A stretch of DNA of 32,393 bases from a bacterium. GTDB taxonomy: Bacteria; Oederibacteriota; Muellerivitia; Muellerivitales; Muellerivitaceae. The stretch is taken from NCBI GenBank assembly GCA_035549195.1, contig DASZRK010000061.1:1-32393 (forward strand), read 5' to 3'. Shown in pieces: positions 1 to 6,191 of this stretch. Numbering within the stretch: position 1 is the first letter of the stretch; each line of letters begins with the position of its first letter. Below the pieces are notes generated by a model, which did no database searches, was not told the origin of the DNA, and worked only from the letters and a program-made list of their open reading frames with translations. The position numbers and the translations under genes were made by a program.

Positions 1-299
1 TCCCCATCGAGGAAGTGCCCCTGGTCCAGAAGAGCATCATCGAGAAGGCCCGGCACCGGGGCATCCCCGTCATCACGGCGACCCAGATGCTGGAATCCAT
101 GGTGCATAACGTCCGGCCCACCCGGGCCGAGGTGAGCGACGTGGCCAACGCCATCCTGGACGGGACCACCGCCATCATGCTGTCCGAGGAGACGGCCATC
201 GGGGAGTACCCGGTGGAGACCGTCGAAATGATGTCCCGTATCGCCCGCAAGACCGAGACGGCCATCCAGGACGAGGCCTCCCGGATCCATTCGGCCTGA
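1..299 (+). CDS. pyk: Pyruvate kinase, C-terminal part (5' end outside window)
   Basis: The reading frame enters from the left edge (codons in phase with base 3). It converts phosphoenolpyruvate and ADP to pyruvate and ATP at the end of glycolysis, in the cytoplasm. Family signatures are clear: [29 protein letters not shown] and [14 protein letters not shown], the last part of the TIM-barrel core that binds substrate, metal and K+. The protein stops about 20 residues after the barrel's last helix ([21 protein letters not shown]). Typical pyruvate kinases continue with a regulatory C-terminal domain of roughly 110 residues. No such sequence follows, because the next gene starts 17 bases later. 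This is therefore a short, core-only enzyme, or one whose C-domain was lost. Identity is sure; the allosteric consequence is inferred. Confidence 0.93.
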   Translation, partial: PIEEVPLVQKSIIEKARHRGIPVITATQMLESMVHNVRPTRAEVSDVANAILDGTTAIMLSEETAIGEYPVETVEMMSRIARKTETAIQDEASRIHSA

Positions 300-316
300 G
301 CCGCACCGGAGGACCC

Positions 317-664
317 ATGAAGATCACCATCTACCAAAAGCCCACCTGCACCACCTGCCGGCAGGTCCATAACGCCCTGAAGGAAAGCGGGGTGGACTTC
401 GACGCGGTCAATTACTACGTCGAGCCCCTGTCCAAGGCCAAGCTGGGGGAATTGGTCAAGAAGATGGGGATCCGGGCGTCGGAGCTGTTCCGCAAGAAGG
501 AAGAGGCCTATAAGACCCTGGGGTTGGGGGGGCGGGAAGTGTCCGACGAGGAGGCCATCGACCTGATGGTGAAGCACCCCGACCTGCTCCAGCGTCCCAT
601 CGTCGAGAAGGGCGACAAGGCCATCCTGGCCCGCCCCGCCGAAAGGCTCCGGGAGATCCTCTGA
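317..664 (+). CDS. ArsC/Spx/YffB-family thioredoxin-fold protein
   Basis: 115 residues, the normal length for the arsenate reductase (ArsC)/Spx superfamily. The N-terminus reads ITIYQKPTCTTCRQVHNAL, a thioredoxin-fold strand followed by Cys11-x-x-Cys14 at the start of helix 1. The C-terminal part has the family pattern PDLLQRPIVEKGDKAILARP, whose RPI(V) segment forms the anion/cis-Pro region. The second Cys and the missing GCGTSR-type motif fit the YffB/Spx-like branch as well as true ArsC, so arsenate reduction is not assured. The start is set by GGAGG five bases upstream of the ATG. It follows pyk by 17 bases and may be co-transcribed. It ends tail-to-tail with the next gene with no base between the stop codons, inside CTGATCAG. 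Confidence 0.85.
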   Translation: MKITIYQKPTCTTCRQVHNALKESGVDFDAVNYYVEPLSKAKLGELVKKMGIRASELFRKKEEAYKTLGLGGREVSDEEAIDLMVKHPDLLQRPIVEKGDKAILARPAERLREIL

Positions 665-1942
665 TCAGACCTGCGAGACGTCGATGTCCGCGCAGAGGAT
701 CTGCAGTTTCCCCGTCCCCGGATCGTTCAAGACCCCCGAAAAAGTGATGCAGAGGTTGCCCGAGGCCAGCGAGATATAGGGCTCGGTCAGGTAGCGGGTC
801 ATGCCGTTGTAGGTCAGTCCGTAGTAATACTCCTTGAGCGAGTGGTCCGTGCTCCGGGGGGCCGGTTGGAAGAGGAACTGCTTGCGGCTCTGGACCTTGC
901 GGGTGTTGCAGACCGTTTCGCTGACCTGCACCCCGTCCTGGTTGAGCAGGTAGAGGCATTCCAATTGGGGATGGCGGGGGAAGAAGGAGGCCAACTGCCC
1001 CTCCCGGTCGGCCAAGGGGATCTCGGACAGGGCCTCGAAGATCGAGAGGGCGATGACCTGGCAACGGCTGCGCCGGTCCTTGTCCCGTCCCATCCGCTCG
1101 GTCATCATCCGGCGGTAGCGCGAGGCCATGAAGACGATCCGGGCCTTGAGCCCCAGGGTCGAGGCATCGGACTTCTGGGGCTTCGAGAAATAGCTCCCCT
1201 GCAGCATGTCCGCCCCAAGGTCGAGTGCCGTCAGGGCGTCCTCCTCGTTCTCCAGGCCGTCCGCCACCACCAGGGAGCCGAGCTTCTGGGTCAGGTTGAC
1301 CACCGTCCGCACCCCTTCCCGCTTGTAGGCGTCCTTGGCCATGCTTTGCACCAGGGCGGGATCCAGCTTCACCACATCCGGGTTCAGGTGCAGGACCTGG
1401 TTCAACTTCTCCCGGCTGTTATTGATGCCTTCCAGGGCGATCAGGAATCCCTCGGCCTTATGGAACTCCACGAACTTCCGGATGGCGGCGGTGTCGGAGG
1501 ACACTTCCGGGGCGATCTCGATGACCACCATGCTGGGGTCCAGCCCCATTTCCCGGACGCTCTTGATCAGGTAACCGGACCCGACCACATCGGAGGTCAG
1601 GATGGTCGAATCGATGTTCAGGAAAAGGAGCATGCCCGGGATGTTGGATTGGACCTTGGCGAAGCCTTCCAGGCCCTTGTCCCGGAAAAGACGGTCCAGG
1701 GCCAACCGGGCCCCCTTCTCGTCCAGTTTCTTGTAGAGATCCTCGGGTTCGATCAACTGTTTGGTCTCCGAGTCGACCCCGCGCCCGTGGGCTTCCAGGC
1801 CGACCACGCCGATCTTCTTGATGGAGATGATGGGTTGGAAGAAGGAGGCGGCGCTTTTCTGTTCGATCAGGTCCAAAGCGGAAAAATCGGGCCCCGGGGC
1901 CTTTTCGACCACGGCCTCGACGGTATGGCTGGGGGTGTCCAT
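665..1942 (-). CDS. Degenerate EAL-domain protein with C-terminal sensor-like domain
   Basis: 425 residues from the ATG at 1942, chosen because AAAGGA lies 5 bases upstream; an in-frame TTG at 1957 is less likely. Residues about 30-265 follow the EAL cyclic-di-GMP phosphodiesterase fold: FFQPIISI, N109, EIAPE (142-146), VVKLD (191-194) and LGADMLQGSYFSKP near 242-255. Catalytic positions are altered. The EAL motif is EAH (50-52), the DDFG metal site is LEGI (170-173), and the usual AEGVE is ADGLE (227-231). Hydrolysis is therefore unlikely; a c-di-GMP-binding or purely scaffolding role is more plausible (inference). Residues about 300-425 form a separate alpha/beta region with LECLYLLNQDGVQVSE, resembling PAS/PDC-like sensor domains found C-terminal to EAL in YkuI-type proteins. 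There is no membrane segment, so it should be cytoplasmic. Confidence 0.8.
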   Translation of the reverse strand: MDTPSHTVEAVVEKAPGPDFSALDLIEQKSAASFFQPIISIKKIGVVGLEAHGRGVDSETKQLIEPEDLYKKLDEKGARLALDRLFRDKGLEGFAKVQSNIPGMLLFLNIDSTILTSDVVGSGYLIKSVREMGLDPSMVVIEIAPEVSSDTAAIRKFVEFHKAEGFLIALEGINNSREKLNQVLHLNPDVVKLDPALVQSMAKDAYKREGVRTVVNLTQKLGSLVVADGLENEEDALTALDLGADMLQGSYFSKPQKSDASTLGLKARIVFMASRYRRMMTERMGRDKDRRSRCQVIALSIFEALSEIPLADREGQLASFFPRHPQLECLYLLNQDGVQVSETVCNTRKVQSRKQFLFQPAPRSTDHSLKEYYYGLTYNGMTRYLTEPYISLASGNLCITFSGVLNDPGTGKLQILCADIDVSQV

Positions 1943-2156
1943 GGGATTCCTTTCCAAGAACCAGGTATAGGGGTCCTACTGCAATGGATGTGCCAGGGAT
2001 GGAGGAGCGGAAAAGGAAGGTGGCAAGGCTCGGCGAGGCGAAAAAGGGAGGCGGCAAGGCCGCTCAAATGGTTTTGCGGCGGAACATTCGGGGAAAACGA
2101 AAAGAACGGGCGAGTGCACGGTCCAACGAATTTGTCGTATCCACCCCTATGCGTCC

Positions 2157-2834
2157 TTAGGGAGCCTTTTTGAGGTCGAACTCGATCTCGCCGTCCTTGA
2201 GCCCGATCTGACGGGCGGCCCGGGCCGCGTAATCGGGTTCGTGGGTGACCATCAGGATGGTGGCCCCCAGTTCCCTGTTGATGCGTTCGAAGATGGAGAT
2301 GACCTTCTCACCGCTCACCGAGTCCAGGTTGCCGGTCGGCTCGTCGGCGAAGAGGTATTTGGGCTTCATCACCAGCGCCCGGGCGATGGCCACGCGTTGG
2401 CGCTCGCCGCCCGATATCTGGCCCGAGAGCTTCTTGCGGACGTGGCCGATCTCGAATTCTTCCATCAATTGGACCCCATAGGCCCGGAGCTCCTCGTGGC
2501 GGCCGGTCTTGCGGGCGGGGAAGACCACGTTCTCCTCGCAGGTGAGCTCGGGAAGCAGGTAATGGAACTGGAAGACGAAGCCCATGTTCTGGTTCCGGAA
2601 GGCATAAAGTTCCTTGCGGGTGAGGCCTGCGACCTGGCGGCCATCCAAGACCAGTGTTCCGGAAGTGAGCGGGTCCAGGGTACTCAAAGAGTAGAGCAAG
2701 GTGCTCTTGCCCGACCCGGAACGGCCCGTGATGGCAACGTATTCGCCGTCGTGGATCTCCAGGTCCAGGCCTTTCAAGACCACGGTGGGGGGCTGGCCGA
2801 AGGATTTGACCATCTTTTTCCCGGAAAGGCCCAT
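2157..2834 (-). CDS. ABC transporter ATPase, LolD/MacB-type
   Basis: 225 residues, typical of the LolD/FtsE/MacB-ATPase group. Walker A is GRSGSGKST (37-45), the Q-loop is at Gln89, the signature is SGGERQR (141-147), Walker B is YLFADEP (160-166) followed by TGNLD, and the switch histidine is in VTHEP. It should power the FtsX-like permease encoded just upstream. Such complexes do not pump through the membrane classically; they drive extraction of lipoproteins or export with a periplasmic adaptor (family knowledge). The start ATG follows AGGAGGG by 5 bases. That Shine-Dalgarno is the last part of repeat copy 1 and can pair inside it, so translation may be controlled by that structure. Last gene of the three-gene operon. 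Confidence 0.93.
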   Translation of the reverse strand: MGLSGKKMVKSFGQPPTVVLKGLDLEIHDGEYVAITGRSGSGKSTLLYSLSTLDPLTSGTLVLDGRQVAGLTRKELYAFRNQNMGFVFQFHYLLPELTCEENVVFPARKTGRHEELRAYGVQLMEEFEIGHVRKKLSGQISGGERQRVAIARALVMKPKYLFADEPTGNLDSVSGEKVISIFERINRELGATILMVTHEPDYAARAARQIGLKDGEIEFDLKKAP

Positions 2835-2934
2835 GCTAGCCCTCCTGCAATTCCGCGCTGGAAGCAGCGCGGAGAACGGAGGCTAGCATCGCACCGATTT
2901 CAATAGGACGTGGTCCAAAGGATGATCGGCGCAT
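2835..2934 (-). repeat. Structured intergenic repeat, copy 1 (RBS of the ATPase gene)
   Basis: 100-bp unit lying head-to-tail with copy 2. On the coding (minus) strand it can form stem I (GCGCCGAT with ATCGGTGC), an outer stem II (GCTAGCCTCC with GGAGGGCTAGC, one bulged G) and an inner stem III (CCGCGCTG, loop CTTC, CAGCGCGG). The 3' arm of stem II is the Shine-Dalgarno of the ATPase gene, and the unit ends exactly at its ATG. Confidence 0.85.
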
Positions 2935-3033
2935 GTAGCCCTCCATCGATTCCGCGCTGGGAACAGCGCGGAGAACGGAGGCTAGCATCGCACCGATTTC
3001 AATAGGACGTGGTCCAAAGGATGATCGGCGCAT
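2836..3033 (-). other. Small open frame running through both repeat copies
   Basis: ATG at 3033, one base after the permease TGA and preceded by the permease's own GAGGGGGG, opens a frame of 65 codons ending TAG at 2836. It reads each repeat as 33 codons beginning MRRSSFGPRPIEIG. A similar 32-codon frame (beginning MCRYPVSRPPHEIG, ending PMEG) lies in the third copy at 4290-4385. No known domain. It may be a by-product of a conserved RNA structure, so I do not call it a gene, but its length and end are kept in all copies. Confidence 0.3.
2935..3033 (-). repeat. Structured intergenic repeat, copy 2
   Basis: 99-bp unit nearly identical to copy 1, starting one base after the permease stop codon. 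Differences cluster in the loop of stem III (TTCC) and in the segment between stem III and the GGAGGG. It ends GGAGGGCTAC directly before the ATG that opens copy 1, so it would provide a ribosome-binding site for the small frame in copy 1 rather than for a full gene. Confidence 0.85.
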
Positions 3034-3034
3034 G

Positions 3035-4285
3035 TCAGCCCCCCTCAGCCCGCAGGATATCAATGGGATGCATGCGGCTGGCGGAGCGGGCCGGCAGATA
3101 ACCCGCCACCAAGCCTGACAGGACGGCCAAGAAGAACCCGGTCAGGTAGAAGTAATAGTGCCAGGCGATGAGCATGTGGTTGATCTTGGACATGCCCATC
3201 CCGCTGGAAAAGGTGATGGTTTGGATATAGAGACAGACCAGGGTGCCGACGATGCAACCCAGGATGCCCCCGATGAAGCCTAGGATGAGCCCTTGGGAGA
3301 GGAAAAGGGTGATGATGTCCCCGGCTTCGTAGCCCATGGACCGCAGGATGGCGATCTCCCCTCTCTTTTGCAGGATCATCATGTTGAGGATGTTGTAGAT
3401 GCCGAAGGCGGCGATCATGAGCACCACGAAGCTCAGGATGTACCGGATCATGTCCTGCATCTTGAAGACCTGGAAGAAATTGGCGTTGGCCTCGTCCCAG
3501 CTTTGGACCTTCTCCCGGCTGATGGCCGCCCATTGGTCGGCCACCTTCCGGGCCTGGGTGATATCCCTCAATTTCACGATGATCTGGGCGATCTCCCCGG
3601 GGGTCTGGTTGGCCTGTTGGACGTAATGGATCGGCGCATAGGCGGTCACGTCGTCGATCTGGACCATTCCGGTGTTGAAGAAGCCCGCCACCTTGGCCGG
3701 CACCACTGACCCGCCGATCTGGGTGATGTTGAGGGTGTCGTCCAAATGCAGGCCTAGTTTTTGGGCCAATGATTCTCCGATGACGACCTGGAAGCCCCCC
3801 TTGTCCAGGGACAGGAAGTTGCCCGAGCTCATGTCGTCCTGGATATCGGTGGCTTGGACCTGTTTCTGGGCTTCCACCCCGATGAGGATGATGGACCGGG
3901 TGAGCTTCCCCCGGTGGACCATGACTTGGGTCGTGATCTGGGGCGCGTAAGCCATCACCTGGGGGTCCGCGTCCAGCCGGTCGAACCAGCCCTGGGGGTA
4001 CTCGATGTGGGGCGGCTCGTTGTGGAGGACCGGAGGGACGATCCAATGGACCAGGGCATCGGGGAAGAAGTCCGGGTCGAGGGAATGCTCCTCGATGGTG
4101 GGCTCCTCGGCCTTGATACTGATGTGGGCGGTGGTGTTGATGAGCCGTTGGATGAGGTATTCACGGAAGCCCAGCATCATGCCTGAGAGGATGAGGAAGG
4201 CGGCGGTCCCGAAGGTGATCCCCAGGAGCGCCAGGAGGGTCTGACGGGGACGGGCCAGCAATTGCTTGATGGCTAGGTAGAGCAT
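3035..4285 (-). CDS. FtsX-like ABC transporter permease (LolC/LolE/MacB type)
   Basis: 416 residues. One membrane helix near 14-38 (LLALLGITFGTAAFLILSGM), then a large extracytoplasmic domain (about 45-280) of MacB_PCD type, then three helices (about 282-305, 330-360, 382-402). The C-terminal cytoplasmic end PARSASRMHPIDILRAEGG is the FtsX/MacB signature. IAILRSMGYEAGDI after the second helix is the coupling segment that contacts the ATPase. Two copies would form the channel-less mechanotransducing dimer. The start ATG has GGAGGG 5 bases upstream, supplied by repeat copy 3. Its last codons give GAGGGGGGCTGACATG, mimicking the end of the repeat. Substrate unknown; lipoprotein, lipid or antimicrobial compounds are all possible. 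Confidence 0.9.
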   Translation of the reverse strand: MLYLAIKQLLARPRQTLLALLGITFGTAAFLILSGMMLGFREYLIQRLINTTAHISIKAEEPTIEEHSLDPDFFPDALVHWIVPPVLHNEPPHIEYPQGWFDRLDADPQVMAYAPQITTQVMVHRGKLTRSIILIGVEAQKQVQATDIQDDMSSGNFLSLDKGGFQVVIGESLAQKLGLHLDDTLNITQIGGSVVPAKVAGFFNTGMVQIDDVTAYAPIHYVQQANQTPGEIAQIIVKLRDITQARKVADQWAAISREKVQSWDEANANFFQVFKMQDMIRYILSFVVLMIAAFGIYNILNMMILQKRGEIAILRSMGYEAGDIITLFLSQGLILGFIGGILGCIVGTLVCLYIQTITFSSGMGMSKINHMLIAWHYYFYLTGFFLAVLSGLVAGYLPARSASRMHPIDILRAEGG

Positions 4286-4385
4286 GTCAGCCCTCCATCG
4301 GATCCTCGCTGGTGACAGCGAGGAGCAAGGGGGCTGGCCTAGTGCCGATCTCGTGGGGAGGTCTCGAAACGGGATATCGGCACAT
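4286..4385 (-). repeat. Structured intergenic repeat, copy 3 (RBS of the permease gene)
   Basis: 100-bp element between the adaptor stop and the permease ATG. Primary sequence has diverged from copies 1-2 but the pairing is kept: stem I GTGCCGAT with ATCGGCAC, stem III CCTCGCTG, loop TCAC, CAGCGAGG, and an outer stem of CAGCCC with GGGCTG next to GGAGGG. Against copies 1-2, stem III position 3 changes G-C to T-A and stem I position 2 changes C-G to T-A, both compensated. Confidence 0.75.
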
Positions 4386-4387
4386 GG

Positions 4388-5176
4388 CTATTTACCGGGC
4401 AGGAGCAGGATGTCGTCCGCTTGCACACTGTGATCGGTCACCTCGGCCCATTGGCCGTCGGTGGCCCCCAGCTTCACCGGCACCTTTTTGGGGATGCCGC
4501 CCTTGAGGAGGGTCACGGTGCCGTGGTCGACCGCCACCAAGGGCACCTGGAGCACGTTCTCCTTGGAGGCCACTTGGATGGCCACGTCGCAGGTCATGCC
4601 CACCAGGACGCCGTCCGGCAGGCCGGGGGCCTCGATGTTCACATAGAACTCGCCGTCCTTAGGGTAGATGGCGGAGACCGTCCCGTCGATCTTTTGACCC
4701 CGCAGGCTCTCGAAGCTCAGAAAGGCCTTCTGGCCGCGATGGACCGGGATGGCGCCCGATTGTTCCAAGGTGACGACGATATAGGGATTTTTAAGGTCGG
4801 TGAGGGTCAGGACCGGGACCTGGGGGAACACGCTTTCACCTTCCTTATAGGGAAGGGAGGTGACCACCCCGGCAAAGGGTGCCCGGACCGTGTGGTGGTC
4901 GGCCAGGGCGATGAGGGGTTGGCCCTTTCCGACCGGGGCGCCTTCGTCCACAAAGAGCCGGGACAGGGTATCCGAAACCCCGAGCTTCAGCTGATAGGTA
5001 TGGCGGGCGGTGACCGTGCCGATCCCATAGACCGATTCCACCATGTTCCCGATCTTGGGGTGGACCCTTTGGGACCAGGCTTTCCATAGGTGGAGGCCTG
5101 CGGAACATCCGGCGATGGTCGCCAAGGCCAGGCCCAGCCAGAGTTTGTGTTTTTTGATCCAGTCGACAGGGTTCAT
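4388..5176 (-). CDS. Periplasmic adaptor (HlyD/MacA-like membrane fusion protein)
   Basis: 262 residues from the ATG at 5176; a GTG at 5185 would add three. A positively charged N-terminus (KKHK) precedes a hydrophobic segment LWLGLALATIAGC that works as a membrane anchor. IAGC also fits a lipobox, so it may be a lipoprotein. Then comes the biotinyl-lipoyl-like split domain typical of adaptors: VDEGAPVGKGQPLIALAD with APFAGVVTSLPYKEGESV, and beta-barrel and membrane-proximal parts (VGMTCDVAIQV, VPLVAVD). The coiled-coil hairpin normally between the two lipoyl halves is nearly absent (only HHTVRAPF links them). It therefore should not reach a TolC-like outer-membrane channel by the usual hairpin (inference). 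First gene of the ABC operon, 102 bases before the permease. Confidence 0.85.
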   Translation of the reverse strand: MNPVDWIKKHKLWLGLALATIAGCSAGLHLWKAWSQRVHPKIGNMVESVYGIGTVTARHTYQLKLGVSDTLSRLFVDEGAPVGKGQPLIALADHHTVRAPFAGVVTSLPYKEGESVFPQVPVLTLTDLKNPYIVVTLEQSGAIPVHRGQKAFLSFESLRGQKIDGTVSAIYPKDGEFYVNIEAPGLPDGVLVGMTCDVAIQVASKENVLQVPLVAVDHGTVTLLKGGIPKKVPVKLGATDGQWAEVTDHSVQADDILLLPGK

Positions 5177-5220
5177 GGGTGCCACTCTAGGTTCGGGGAT
5201 GGGGTGAAGGAATGACCTAC

Positions 5221-5250
5221 ATCATAAGGTGAGGTGGGCCGCCGGCCCAA
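5221..5250 (-). promoter_or_regulatory. Candidate promoter for the ABC export operon
   Basis: On the minus strand a TATGAT (5226-5221) has TTGGGC 18 bases upstream (5250-5245). The -10 is good, the -35 matches only TTG. Transcription would start near 5214, about 38 bases before the adaptor start. The same TATGAT -10 occurs before two other minus-strand genes here. Confidence 0.4.
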
Positions 5251-5307
5251 TCCGTTGCCATGAAAAAAGCCCGGGCCCCGTCCTGTCTCTTTTTCGTCCC
5301 GGTTCCT

Positions 5308-5313
5308 TATAAT
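5308..5313 (+). promoter_or_regulatory. Candidate -10 element for the RmuC-like gene
   Basis: TATAAT, a perfect -10, lies 27 bases upstream of the TTG start at 5340. No convincing -35 is seen 16-18 bases further upstream (GTCTCT). Confidence 0.45.
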
Positions 5314-5339
5314 GCCTCTTCCTGATCAGGGAGGATCGC

Positions 5340-6191
5340 TTGAACCTATACTTTTTATTGGGCCTGGCCGGCGCGGGCTTCGTCTTTTGGGGTGCGGCGG
5401 TCCTGACCTTTTCGCGCCTTTCCCAGGGAAGCGCGGCACGGCGGACGGGGCCCGAAGCCCAGCCGGCGCTCCGGCTGGCCGAAAAATGGCTGGCCGAATC
5501 CCAGCAGAGGATCGAGGGCCTGGTCGCCGAGGCCGAACAACCCTTGAGCGCCGCCCAGAACGAACTTTTGGAACTCAGGTTGGAAGCGGGCCGCCTGCCC
5601 CAGGGCATCAAGAACCTGCGCCTGGTCCGGGACGTCCTGGAAAGGTCCTTCGAACCGAAGGCCGCCGACCGGTCCTTGCCGGAGTGGCTGGGGATCTATT
5701 TGGGGGCTACGGACTTCGGGCCTGGGGAAAATGGCGTCCAATTCATCAAGACACCCCTGGGCCGGATGCCGGTCCTCCAAGTCGGGATGTCGGGGAAGCC
5801 TTTGCAGGGCAACGAAATGAAGGAAGCCCTGGGAGTCCTCAGCCGCGCTTTGGACGGGATCCAGGCCTCGGCGGGTTTCCTCTTTTTGCCCGATGCGGGC
5901 CACTATCGCGATTGCCTGGCGAATGCCGAGTGGATGGAAGGCCTCAAGGCGCACCGCTTGATGGCCGTGGACCTGAAGGGTCTGACCGCCCTCCTGGCGG
6001 CCCTGCGCCTGAGCGGGGATTCGGAAAGGGTCCTGGAGACCTTCCGGAAGGGGATCGATTCCACCAAGGCCTTGGAAGGCCAGACCGACCGGATGGCCGC
6101 CGAACTTTCCCGGTTGACCTCCAGCGCCCTGAGGGCCAGGGCCTTGATGGAAGGTGGGGTGCCGATGCCTGAGGATCGGGAACTTTCCTAA
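5340..6191 (+). CDS. Membrane-anchored protein, possibly a divergent RmuC-like protein
   Basis: 283 residues from a TTG start with GGGAGG 6-7 bases upstream. An N-terminal membrane helix (LYFLLGLAGAGFVFWGAAVLTF, residues 3-24) is followed by an alpha-helical, Glu/Gln/Ala-rich stretch (about 35-90) that could be coiled coil, and then an alpha/beta domain. The order GFLFLPDAGHYRDCL ... HRLMAVDLKGLTALLAALR ... a helical tail resembles the DNA-recombination protein RmuC (FVVMFIPSEAF ... VVLASPTTLLALLRTV ... helical tail), and RmuC also has an N-terminal helix plus coiled coil. The usual RmuC DAKFPL strand is not visible, so nuclease activity cannot be claimed. Its stop overlaps the convergent neighbour by 4 bases. 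RmuC-likeness is a weak inference; otherwise unknown. Confidence 0.55.
   Translation: MNLYFLLGLAGAGFVFWGAAVLTFSRLSQGSAARRTGPEAQPALRLAEKWLAESQQRIEGLVAEAEQPLSAAQNELLELRLEAGRLPQGIKNLRLVRDVLERSFEPKAADRSLPEWLGIYLGATDFGPGENGVQFIKTPLGRMPVLQVGMSGKPLQGNEMKEALGVLSRALDGIQASAGFLFLPDAGHYRDCLANAEWMEGLKAHRLMAVDLKGLTALLAALRLSGDSERVLETFRKGIDSTKALEGQTDRMAAELSRLTSSALRARALMEGGVPMPEDRELS

Noticed and set aside
5259-5277. GCCCGGGC next to six A, as a terminator
   Set aside because: The palindrome leaves no loop, and it lies in a divergent promoter region.
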